Positions 54,470-64,000 of a stretch of 64,000 nt of DNA are shown here, in pieces (position 1 is the first letter of the stretch; every line of letters starts with the position of its first letter). This DNA is from Acanthamoeba castellanii str. Neff (lineage: Eukaryota > Discosea > Longamoebia > Acanthamoebidae), in NCBI RefSeq assembly GCF_000313135.1, contig NW_004457442.1, forward strand, positions 1,282,293 to 1,346,292, written 5' to 3'. Both the position numbers and the translations under genes were made by a program. The notes below the pieces were generated by a model. It was not told the DNA's origin. It searched no databases and was given only the letters and a program-made list of their open reading frames with translations.

Positions 54470-56787
54470 TCAAGGCCGAGGGGGAGCAGATACAACTGCG
54501 TCGCCGCTGCTGGCCCGCAAGAGGAGCCTCTGCTTGACCATCTCGCACAGGGCGCTGCACTGGTGGGTCGCGAAGAAGTCGTCCATGCCCTTGGGTCCGT
54601 GGTTGCCCGCCACGGGGCACCGCTCGCGCGGGTTGGTGTGCACCTGCGGGTCGGTGAACGTGTCGCCCACGCCCTGCAGGTCGCACACGAGCCATTGGCC
54701 GCCCGTGACGAGGTGCGTGAAGTGGCTGAAGGTCTGTGGCGTCTCGCGCACGCGCCCCTCCTGCGCGAACACGCCGCCGCAGTTGTCGTTGTACTTGACG
54801 TACGATTGATCAGCGCCCTCCAGCATGGGCTCCATCACGGCCCACACTTGCGGCAGCCGGTCGGCGAGCTTGACGACGAAGAGCGGGTTGACCTGTACGT
54901 TCTTGGGCATCTCGAGCGCGTTCCACCGGGCTGCCAGGTCCCAGGCACATCGCTGCATGACGACCTCCTCCTGCAGCAGCCGTACCAGTGCCTCCTCCGT
55001 GGCGAGCTTGAGCGTCGTGACCACGTGCGGCTTGAAGCGCTTGATGACGTAAAAGTTGTTGCCGGCCCACACCTTGTGGACCACACGGAGCGAGCCCTCG
55101 GCCATGACTTGGTCCTCGATCAGGCCCCGGACTGTCTGGCACTTCCACTCCCGCGGCTGCGGCTTGATCAGCGAGTAGACCTTGATCGTTTCGCCGGTGT
55201 TGGTGATCCGCAGGGAGGTCGCGGCGACGGCCGGCGGGGCCGGCTGTGCTGATGCAGGTGGGATTGGTGCCGCTTTTCGTGGCGGCGGTGGGGGACTGGG
55301 GGCGGGAGGGAGGGCCTGTGGCTGGGCTGGCTTGGGGGTGGCAGGAACCGCTGGTGGTTTGATCGAAACCGCGACGCTGCTCGACAAGGGGGCGGAAGTG
55401 CACTTGGCCAAGATGCGCTTCATCAGTGTGCCCATGTTGTGCACTGGCGAGCCTGGAACGCAATAAGAGCCAAGGGTCTTGTAAGGGGAGACAACACAGC
55501 CTCAAGCTATCCACGAACGAACCTTGGCTGTGGAGGGCGACGAGCTTCCAGTTCTTGAAGACGGGAGAGCCGGAAGAGCCGGGCAGCGTGTCGGCCAGAT
55601 AGTAGAGCTCTGATTCCGTGATGGAGACCACTTTCTGCATGCTCATATGCTTTTCGCCGCCGCTCGGGTGCTGAATGATGTGGATCACGTCGTCTTTCTT
55701 GACCTCCAGCTGAGTGCACTCGGTCAGCCGGATGGGCTTCAGCCAGCTGCGCAGATGGGCTCGATTGCAGGCGACCAGCGAGAAGTCCAGCACCACATCC
55801 TATATGCCCATCGTTATTCGTCTAATATTAAACGAATGCTCCAAGGTGAAGTGTACCGTGATGAAGAGCACGTCAGGCCGAAGTGAGACGCGGGTTGCTT
55901 TTGAGGTGTCGCTGAGGTCAAAGAACTCAGCAACTGATCTGAGGGCCTGATCCGCCGACTTGATGACGTGGTTGTTGGTCATGATGCACAGGTAGGGCGT
56001 GCCTGTCGCCCAGCCAGCCATGCGAGTAAGCCGCGTAACCAAAAGGCGAAGAAGCAATCGGGGAGAGGGGGGGGGAACGTCTCGTACTGTCGCGGGTGAA
56101 GGTGGTGAGAAATCCGCTTCCTTTACCGGCATCGGTGCTGACACGGCACACCGCCGCCAGACAGGTGATCACGGTTTTAATGTGAACCATGTCCCCCTCC
56201 TCATTGATCACCTTCTCGTGCTGCACAGTTAGCCGACAACCACCACGTGCACGCCTGTGAGACTCACCAGTGCACCAGGAGCTCCGTATCTTGGAGTGTG
56301 AACGAAGCAGCCCAGAGCTTGAGCGTACGCTGAAGGGGTGCAGGTTGTTGCCTAACACGATCGCTTGGTGGCCCATTGTTGGGACTGTTTTCGATTTCTT
56401 CGCGTTTGTCGTGGTGGGTGTACCTGGGCCTGGCGTCGCCACCGATGCTGGTGCTGGTGCCGGGTCCTTTCTCTTGCGACCAGTTGCAGACGTTGCCGGC
56501 TGGCCCTGCACGGCAGCCCTGCTTTATTCGTTACTACACGGTCACAGGTCCTGAGGAAGATAATGGGAGTGCACCTCTGCTCGATGGGCGTAACCTTGGC
56601 CGAGGGCACACGTGCTTTACCACTAAGAGTTGGAAGAGGGTTAGCGCCCCCCTCTCTTTCTTTTTGGTGTCACTTGATAAAGGTCGTACCTGCTCGTTTT
56701 TCGGGGGGAATTGCAGACATCGCACCAAGTGATGTAAGGCCCGTTGAGGAAGGTGCATCGGCTGCAGGGCCACTCTTGCGCCTCCAT
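54470..56787 (-). CDS. RanBP2 zinc finger / trypsin-like protease / alpha-kinase fusion
   Basis: Several exons whose joins preserve frame from 56787. (1) E-W-P-C-S-R-C-T-F-L-N-G-P-Y-I-T-W-C-D-V-C is a RanBP2-type zinc finger (W-x-C-x2-C-x10-C-x2-C), binding ubiquitin or RNA in other proteins. (2) A basic linker follows (G-R-K-R-K-D, A-K-K-S-K). (3) A chymotrypsin-fold protease: G-K-G-S-G-F-L-T-T, His in T-N-N-H-V-I, Asp in L-D-F-S-L-V, Ser in P-G-S-S-G-S-P-V-F; the triad is complete. (4) A Pro/Ala linker. (5) An alpha-kinase (MHCK/eEF2K type): K-F/Y-V-I-K-R-F-K, Y-N-D-N-C-G-G, V-C-D-L-Q-G-V-G, T-D-P-Q-V-H-T and zinc-site F-F-A-T-H-Q-C-S-A-L-C. Both enzymatic domains look active. Upstream space to the MFS gene is only 78 bp, supporting this start. 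Confidence 0.85.
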
Positions 56788-56865
56788 GTTCGTTCCGCTT
56801 TCGCAGTGACCAACCCTGTTTTAATTCCCACAACACGTAACCAAGGGTCCCTCGAGCGATTGTTT

Positions 56866-59206
56866 TTAACTCCGCAGAGTGGCGAAGGCTGCTAGCTTCA
56901 GTGGTGTAGTTTCGGAAATGGTCGCCAGTTCGTCGTGGTCACCGAAGGCGGTTGCTGCGGAGAGGTCGAGTGGCTTGTCTTTGTCTTCGACTTTCTCGAC
57001 GCCCAGCCACGAGCACAGGAGGAAGATGAGCGGCGCGCAAACGGCGACGATGAGCAGCGAGTAGCCTGAGAAGGCCCACCGTATCGAGGTCCGTGCGATG
57101 ACCACCGGACCGGCGTTGAGCACCACGAAGCCGCTCAGGCTCGAAAACGAGCTGATGCACGCCTGCACACTGGCCGCGCTCTGTGGCCTGGACGCGTCGG
57201 CGCAATGGGGTGGGGTATGAGGAGTGTGATGAGTACCATCGCTGCTCCGCTTTACCTCAAAGAGCGTACCGTTGCTCGACGGCAAAGGTGGAAAAGCCGG
57301 TGCGGGTGAAGGTTAGCAGGAAGCCCACTAGAGCGACGGATGCCATTGACAACCAGTAGGACCACTCAACTGGACACACACACGTACAGTAGTGAGGTGG
57401 TTGCATGCAAGAGAGGGTCCCTACTGTGATGAGCAAATGCGTACTTGTGAACGCGAACATCATGAGTGCTCCGATGGTGCACAGAGCTCCGAAGAGTGAC
57501 GGTATGAGCCGACCGCCCAGGCCCTTGACGCGGAAGCACGCATCGGCTGCCTGCACCAGTGTGCGCCATCTGAGTGAGATTCCATGATGGTGCCATAAAA
57601 AGGGGGGGTAGGCATGAAGTGTGAGGAGGCCTCCGAGAGCGGGAATGCCGGACCTTGCCACCCAGGAGGGTGCCCAAGACGGTGGCCAGGCCAAACGGGA
57701 CGTAGGCCAGCCCGATCTCTGAGTCAGTCAGCCCGTACAGGCTTTTCATTTGGATCTGATGACCCAAGGCACGCACAACGCATACAAACAATACCACATG
57801 TCAATCGCGTATAAAATGCACATGCTCTTGTTGGCAGTGGATAAGTCAAGTGTACTGGAAAAATGAAGAGAATGAGAAGCATGCATCCGCCCACCGCACC
57901 ACCCAATAGGAACTGGCAAGAAATGGTTCAGTTCAAGTTTGCACGCATGGCCACAAAGCGAAAATGGTGGTACCTACCAGGACGAGAAGCGAGGGATCAA
58001 GGAAGAGCTTGAGGGCGTGAATTGGGTTGGCCGAGCGCCGAGGTCCTGATATTGGCAGCGTTTCGGGCAGGAAGAACACCATCTGCGCAACACGTCGTAT
58101 ATACAAGAATGCACCGAAACGCGTCGCAGATGTTAGAGTCACTTACACTGTGTTCACATGGGAGATGACCGGTACAAGGATCATAAGTAGGCCAGCCGCG
58201 ACGGCCATAGACCCGAAGATTGCGCGCCAGCCGAAGTACTGACCCACGAATCCTGCGAACAGCCGGCGCACGGGGCCACGTCATACACACGACCGGCCCA
58301 AAAGGTGACAGTGCTGGCATAGTCACTGGGTGCGTACCACCGAGCGCAGGTCCCACCACTGCTCCTGTGAGCGCCATCGCCGAGTACCAACCCTGCGTGT
58401 CGAATTCGAAACCGGGTTGGCTTGTGTCGCCTGATGAGTGTGAGTCGTAGCGGATAGCTCGTACCATGGCGTTGCCGCGGATGGCGGGGGGATAGACGTC
58501 GGCCAGTGAGCCAGCGCCGACCACGCCGGCGGCCGATAGTCCCAAAGACTGGAACACTCGGCCACCAATGAGCAGCTCTACATTCCATGCATACCTGCTC
58601 ACCGGCACAATGCTCAGCCCCCGCTTGCGCTCATGAGGAAGGCTGTGGCCAGCGTACGCTGAGAAGGCGCCAGCGGCGCAGAAGATGGCAAATCCAACGA
58701 GGAGCACAGCTCGCCGGCCGTGTCGGTCGCTGAGCGGACCCCACCACATGGGAAACAGCGCTGGCCCACACACAGTCACCGAGTTATAGCTCCAATCACT
58801 TGGGTTGATGCCATCATCAGCCGGCAAGCATAACAGCGGCGCGCGTACCCCTGCCGAGGGCATAGACTGAGAGGGTCCAGGCCACCATCTCCTCGCTGGT
58901 GTCCAGGTCGCGGATCACCTGTGTGAACCGACACGCACTGATGTCAGCAGACCTGCCGGCGGTGGCCTTTCGGAAATAAAGGGCGGTGTTACCTCGTTGA
59001 TGGTGGGCAGGTACATGGTCTGGGTCACTGCCGGTAGCAGACCGGCACAGGCCACCAATACCAGCACACGTTGCCGGACAGGCTCCCACCGCGCATAAAG
59101 CTGACGGGGGCAAAAGATCAGCCACCAACACAGGCAAAAAGAAAAGGAAAATGCTGCAGAACAGGTGCATGGCAGGTACGTCTTGTTCCTCGTCGTTCTC
59201 TTTCAT
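56866..59206 (-). CDS. MFS transporter (copy A)
   Basis: Multi-exon 12-TM major facilitator, related to fungal drug:H+ antiporters (DHA family). Exons code for a first helix ending T-Q-T-M-Y-L-P-T-I-N-E; motif A-like W-W-G-P-L-S-D-R-H-G-R-R; S-L-G-L-S-A-A-G-V-V-G-A-G-S-L-A-D; and motif C-like G-W-Y-S-A-M-A-L-T-G-A-V-V-G-P-A-L-G-G. Then F-L-P-E-T-L-P, L-A-Y-V-P-F-G-L-A-T-V-L-G-T-L-L-G-G and a last helix pair W-A-F-S-G-Y-S-L-L-I-V-A-V. The start at 59206 gives M-K-E-N-D-E-E-Q-D before helix 1. Two-domain symmetry and the D-R-x-G-R-R loop support proton-coupled export; the substrate is unknown. Next to a similar gene at 59347, with the two in tandem and about 140 bp apart. Confidence 0.85.
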
Positions 59207-59346
59207 GCCAGGTGACAATGAGAAAAAAGAAACAAAAGAACAGGTTTTGTTTTCTCTTGTCCAGGTCTCTGTTTTTTCTGCGGCAGCTTTGATTTCTGGT
59301 TGGTCTGTAAGGCTTCGGCTATTGCTGTTGCATCGAAAGGCGTATG

Positions 59347-61937
59347 TCATCGGCTAGGCGCGACGTGCACGACGACCTGTTTCAATGGTGTTGTCTCGGA
59401 CAGCACCAGCTCGTCGCTGGAGCTGCCGCTACCGCTGCTATTGGACTTGCCCATGTCCTCGACCTTGTAGATGCCGGTCCAGGAGCACAGGAGGAAGAAG
59501 AGCGGCACGCAGATGGCGACGATGAGCAGCGAGTAGCCGGAGAAGGCCCACCGGATCGACGTCTTCTCGATGATGATCGGACCCGCATTGAGCACCACGA
59601 AGCCGCACAGGTTGTGGAACGAATAGAAGCACGCCTGCACGCTGGCCGCTCCTCGGGGCCTGGAAACGACACCCGGTGAGCGACACACGCACACTGCACG
59701 ACACACAACTCCAACGAGCTGTGTACCTCTGCTCGATCGCGAAGGTGGTGAAGCCTGGTCGCGTGAAGGTGAGGAAGAAGCCCACCATGAAGAGCGAGAC
59801 CATGCACAGCCAAAACGTCCACTCGACTGTTGTCGATAGAAACAAAGCAACCAAGCAATACGTGTGAGAGGTGTTGCGCCGGATTGGGTTGCATTGCGGG
59901 TTGCGTACTCGTCCATGCAAAGACCATGAGGGCCGCGATCATGCCCAACGCGCCGAGCAGTGCCGGCACGAGTCGCCCGCCCAGGCCTTTGTACCGAAAG
60001 CACAGATCGGCCGCCTGCGATGCCAAGAAGACCGAGAGCGTGAGTCTCACGCAGGAATGCTAGGAATGCTTAGGCCAAAAATGGGGGTGAGGTGAGGAGG
60101 GACAGACCTTGCCGCCCAAAAGGGTGCCCAGGACGGTGCCCAGGCCGAATGGCACGTAGGCCAGTCCGATCTCGAAGTCGTTCAAGCCGTAGAGGTTGTT
60201 CATTTGAATCTATTTCGCGCGCATACAAGTCAGCTCCGTGGTCATGATCGCAATCGATCACCATCATGATCTGATGCTCGCAAGCTTGGAAATCGTACCG
60301 GAAAGATGAAGAGAATGAGAAGCATACAGCCGCCTACAGCTCCTCCCAGGACGAACTGCGGTTGGCCACACGGTGAGAGTAATAAGTGTGTGAGACCGTG
60401 AAGGCAGCCAGCTGATGAGGGGCTTAGCGGGCTCGAGCGCGTAAATGTACCAAGACGAGGAGTGGAGGGTGGAGGAAGAACTTGAGAGTGTGGATCGGGT
60501 TGGCCGATCGCTTTGGGCCGGACTTGTTGAGGGTCTCGGGAAGAAAGAAGAAAATCTGCACACGGTCATCATGCGCCAGTCAGTGAGCAATCCAAAGAGG
60601 GTGCCGGGGTAAAGGCTCCTTTAAGGATGAGGCGCCATACAACGACGATCAAGGTGGCAGCGGCGATGGCCAACGACCAGAAAATGGCTCGCCACCCAAA
60701 GAATTCGCCCACAAACCCTGAACGCGGAGCGGAACGCGGTTCGCACAACAAAGGGGATTGATCAGCAACGGCGCTCACCGGGGGAGGGGGGTTGGAGGAC
60801 GTACCGCCCAGGACCGGACCGATGACGGTGCCCATCAAAACGGTGGCCGTGTACCATCCCTGGGATGACGACGCGAGAATGTGACGCACGGATCACACGG
60901 GCGCCAAAGGGCGGTGAATGCGAGCGTACCATGGCATTGCCGCGGATGGCAGGAGGATAGACGTCGGCCAGCGAGCCCGCACCGACCACGCCGGCGGCCG
61001 ACAGGCCAAGCGATTGAACGATTCGCCCAAAAATGAGTGCGTACACGCTCCACGCACAACTGCCCAGCCCCCGCGCGAATGTAGGTGAGTACATGACGTG
61101 AGCGCACGTGTTCAGTTTTCAGAGGGCTAAGTAAGTACGCAGAGAAAGCGGCAGCGGCAAAGAAGATAGAGAGACAGGCCAGGAGCACGGTTCGGCGACC
61201 GTATCGGTCGCTGATCGAGCCCCACGACATGGGGAAAAGGGCTGCGCAACAACGCGGACAGACCTGTGAGTGGGCCGACAAGCGCACATGGACTGGCCAG
61301 GAGAAAAACGTGCTAACGCACCATTGCCAAGAGCAAAGATGGAGAGTGTCCAGGCCACCATCTCTTGGTTGGTGTTCAAGTCTTTGATCACCTGGTTGGT
61401 TGAAGCAGTTAGCACCATCACTACACACAGGACACACGACGCAAACGCGGAGGAATGTGTACCTCGTTGATGGTGGGCAGGTACATGGTCTGTGTGATGG
61501 GTGGCAGGAGTGCGGGGATGGCCACGAGCAGCAGAATTCGCTGCCTCGCGGAGACCCACTGCTCGTAGGGGTCCTGCATTGTTGGCCACGAGCGAGAGAA
61601 AGAAGGGTGAGCCAAACGCCACGTGGCGTTGGGTTTCGGAGCTAAACAGATTAAATCGGAAGCGATTTAGTTTGGATGAAGAAGTTGAATCTCTCTGCAA
61701 TCTCTTGACAAAGCAAAGGAAACGTCGTGGGCTGTGCGTAAACTGGTGTACCTGAATCTCGAGCACTCGCTCCTCTGTGTAGATTGGCACTGCAGGCTTT
61801 TGCTTGGGTGGGGCGTCTTCATCGGGGTCGTCTGGCATGACCTTCAGCGTCGGGGCCTCTTCGAGGTCCATCCAGGCGGATGTTTTCTTCTTGCTGCAGC
61901 GTTTGTTGTGTTTCTTTTTCCGGCTGAGCTTGGCCAT
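59347..61937 (-). CDS. MFS transporter (copy B)
   Basis: Paralogue of the gene at 56866, sharing exon order and many identical segments (T-Q-T-M-Y-L-P-T-I-N-E, E-M-V-A-W-T-L-S, L-A-D-V-Y-P-P-A-I-R-G-N-A-M, R-W-A-F-S-G-Y-S-L-L-I-V-A). Differences include a longer cytoplasmic N-terminus starting M-A-K-L-S-R-K-K-K at 61937, with Lys-rich and Asp/Pro-rich stretches, and a Ser/Gly tail (S-N-S-S-G-S-G-S-S-S). Motif A reads S-W-G-S-I-S-D-R-Y-G-R-R. Both copies carry an exact tail S-E-T-T-P-L-K, suggesting a retained sorting or regulatory site. Substrate unknown; export of small molecules is inferred. Confidence 0.85.
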
Positions 61938-62852
61938 GTTTGCGTGTCGGCGCCAACCTAAACCGAACGAATTTTTAGTATCTAGTGGAAAAAATCTCAA
62001 CAATCTCACCCTAAAGAGACCCAAATATTTGAAATACTAATTGCTACACTCTTTTTCGAGGAGGGACGCACAAAAGGTCCGGCTATGGAAGTTCGTGGAA
62101 CGTAACGAAGTCCGCACCTGCGGGTTGTGTGGCTTCTGCTTCTGTGGCGGTCCGCCGGGTCTCTCCGATCAGTCCGCCCCGCAAAAGAATGAAGCACTAC
62201 GCCGCCCTCCCAGCTGAGCGTACGGGTTCGGAAGACGTTGTTATCTCGCGAAGGAGAGAATAACACTGCTGCCGTAGTGGTCTCCGAAAGAGAATACCCT
62301 TCACTTACTCCGGGGAGCGAGGTGAAGTAGTTCGGACCACCAGTGCCCAATACCTCCGGAGAAAGAACCGCCAATCTGAGAACAAGAAGCCGGGCCAAGC
62401 CGAAGGAGCCCAGGGGCCGCGTCCCTTACGTATCGATCCCGGACCATACGGGTCGTCTCAACGGTTAGGCAAGACCGGACCACCAGTTCGTCTTGGATCA
62501 GTTTCGCTCTCTTCGTTCTTCTGGCGGAGTTCAGGCCACCAAAGAAGGAGCTGAAGGGTGCGAGCAAAGGTGTGGGAAGACTCAAAAATGTATTTACATG
62601 CGATCAAGTCGCGTACAGTACCACGAGGGCTGACTCTCTAATCCTCGCTAGGTTGGTCGAATAAATATTTGTACACTCGGTGTGGCGGGCGGCGGTCGCA
62701 ACTCCCCCTTCTGGGAGAGAGGAGCCCCTTTCGAATTCGTCGAGCGCTGTCGGCCGTCGTAGTCGGTGACACGTTGCGCGCGCGGTGGCAGTTGTGGTGC
62801 TTCTTCGTCGCTCTCGAGAGAAGACCGGTTGGTGGTGAATGGTGGTAGGCCG
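61938..62852. other. 915-bp intergenic region, no confident gene
   Basis: Minus-strand frames cover 62301-62585 and 62006-62398 with protein-like composition but lack good ATGs and known domains. GGACCACCAGT and CGGACCACCAGT occur at about 62335 and 62494. Includes the cyclin gene 3' UTR (to about 62640) and the MFS promoter. No tRNA or rRNA signature was seen. Confidence 0.45.
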
Positions 62853-63932
62853 CTAGACGCGCTTGGCGGACATCTGGGCGAGGAGGAACTGGGGGAAGTC
62901 CTCGGGCGCGAGGCTGAGGGAGTAGTTGAGGCCGGCGAGGAAGGTGCGCTCGAGCGCGTTGACCTGCTTGACGGTGAGGCTGAGCACGTCGGCGAAGAGG
63001 CGGTTGGCGTGGCGGTTGCGCTCCTCGAGCCAGTGCTTGATCGTGCAGAGCGACGAGACGGCGAGCAGGTGGAAGAGCGGGATGTCCTTGAGGCCGCGGG
63101 CGCGCACGTAGCGATCGGCGTACATGAGCGTCGCGAGCAGCAGCTCGTAGTTGCGCTTCTGCCACTTCTTGGCCAGCTTGTCGACGCCCACGCGCGACGT
63201 GTCGGCCTTGAAGTTCTTCGAGAATAGGTTGGGGAACGACTCGATCTTGAAGCACTGCGAGTACGAGCTGAAGAAGTTGTTCAGCCGCCAGTTGAGGATC
63301 TGCACGATCATCTGCACCAGCGAGATGATCCACTTCTCGCGCTCCTCCTTGGTGAACGTCGCGTACGCCGTCTGGTCGTACAGCCGGATCCACTCCGACA
63401 CCAGATTGACGATGGCGCCCAGGCTCTCCTTCGAGAAGTACAGATCGTACACGTGGAGCTCGCTCTGCTGGCCCGACGCGGCGGTGATGTTCTGCTTGAG
63501 CTGCTGCTGCTCGGCGGCCTGGTGCTGCGCGAGCACCTCGCTCACGGCGGCCTTGATGTGCCCACTCTCGATGACCTCGTCGTCGTCGACCACCACGATG
63601 GGCGCCGCGGCGGTGCCCACGATGGCGGCCGTGGCCGTGGCCGCGGGTGAGCTACTGCGCTTCATGGTGATGCGCACGCGGCGCTCGCTGCGCTTGGCGC
63701 GCTCCTTCTCCTCGCGCACGCGGGGCTCGGCGACGACGTGCTGCGGCTGCTGGACCTCGGCCACGACGATGCGTCGTCGCTTGGTGTCAACCGGCTGGGG
63801 CAGCTGCTGCTGGGCGTGGTGGGCGAGCATGGCCGCAGCGACGGGGACGGCGGCTTCGAGGGACTGCCTCTTGCGCTTCCGAATTTCGTTGGCCAGGAGG
63901 ACCGTGCGCATACTTCGGTCACGGTCGCTCTC
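62853..63932 (-). CDS. cyclin-box protein, PHO80/PCL-like (5' end outside or uncertain)
   Basis: The C-terminal 140 residues form a cyclin box: L-L-A-T-L-M-Y-A-D-R-Y-V, then F-H-L-L-A-V-S-S-L-C-T-I-K-H-W-L-E-E, F-A-D-V-L-S-L-T-V-K-Q-V-N-A-L-E-R-T-F-L and L-N-Y-S-L-S-L. The upstream helix with K-W-I-I-S-L-V-Q-M-I fits the PHO80/PCL class or a distant cyclin, which activates a Pho85/Cdk5-type kinase. The N-terminal 170 residues are basic and Gln/Val/Ala-rich with K-R-K-R-Q and K-R-R-R nuclear-type signals. A CAG acceptor precedes the exon edge at 63932, so an upstream exon may lie past the window; the in-frame ATG at 63911 is an alternative start. Confidence 0.75.
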   Translation of the reverse strand, partial: ESDRDRSMRTVLLANEIRKRKRQSLEAAVPVAAAMLAHHAQQQLPQPVDTKRRRIVVAEVQQPQHVVAEPRVREEKERAKRSERRVRITMKRSSSPAATATAAIVGTAAAPIVVVDDDEVIESGHIKAAVSEVLAQHQAAEQQQLKQNITAASGQQSELHVYDLYFSKESLGAIVNLVSEWIRLYDQTAYATFTKEEREKWIISLVQMIVQILNWRLNNFFSSYSQCFKIESFPNLFSKNFKADTSRVGVDKLAKKWQKRNYELLLATLMYADRYVRARGLKDIPLFHLLAVSSLCTIKHWLEERNRHANRLFADVLSLTVKQVNALERTFLAGLNYSLSLAPEDFPQFLLAQMSAKRV

Positions 63933-64000
63933 CTGAAAGAAGAAGAAGAAAAGCGAAGACAAAAAAGAACGAAGGGGTTAGCCCACAATCTTTTTCATAA

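Noticed and set aside
58817..59350. N-terminal extension of the MFS gene from 59350
   Set aside because: Starts in the 5' flank and reads across an intron; splicing M-K-E-N-D-E-E-Q-D (59206) to the first helix gives a better product.

Overview
This window is a protist nuclear genome segment, most likely from a free-living amoebozoan close to Acanthamoeba (inferred). Genes are GC-rich, packed on both strands and interrupted by many short introns. Donors often begin GTAC, and introns are full of GT/AC runs and CACGAC-type motifs. Many gaps between genes are only 60-300 bp. A 271-base N block at 33413-33683 is an assembly gap inside a gene. Coordinates of spliced genes are outer bounds from start to stop codon; exon structure was worked out by eye from reading frame, GT/AG sites and family similarity.

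Left third (1-15000): low-complexity DNA and a 36-bp palindrome; a SAM-like/PB1 protein (+); an AlkB-type dioxygenase (-); a twin CX9C mitochondrial protein (-); a PAAF1/Rpn14-like proteasome chaperone (+); a 7.7-kb gene joining ankyrin repeats, a CLU-like region and TPRs (-); and splicing factor PRP38 (-).

Middle (15000-41300): TRAPPC13 (+), a very long Ser-rich RasGAP (+), a small hypothetical, a thimet-type M3 oligopeptidase with a mitochondrial-like leader (+), tRNA-Met (-), a Rab GTPase with an odd C-terminus (+), an arrestin-like protein containing the gap (-), a single-pass membrane protein (+), a second Rab (+), a WASP-like Arp2/3 activator with a lipidation signal in place of WH1 (+), and a nuclear coiled-coil protein (-). 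Membrane traffic and Ras/Rho-type signalling dominate.

Right third (41300-64000): two tandem surface proteins built of one-exon W-x-Q-x-G repeats with nearly identical 3' ends (-), an aldo-keto reductase (+), an HMG-CoA reductase with a presequence-like N-terminus and no membrane domain (-), a RanBP2 zinc finger/trypsin-like protease/alpha-kinase fusion (-), two tandem MFS transporters (-), and a cyclin-box protein running to the window edge (-). The most unusual items are the protease-kinase fusion, the surface-repeat pair, the ankyrin-CLU-TPR protein, the WASP variant and the HMG-CoA reductase.
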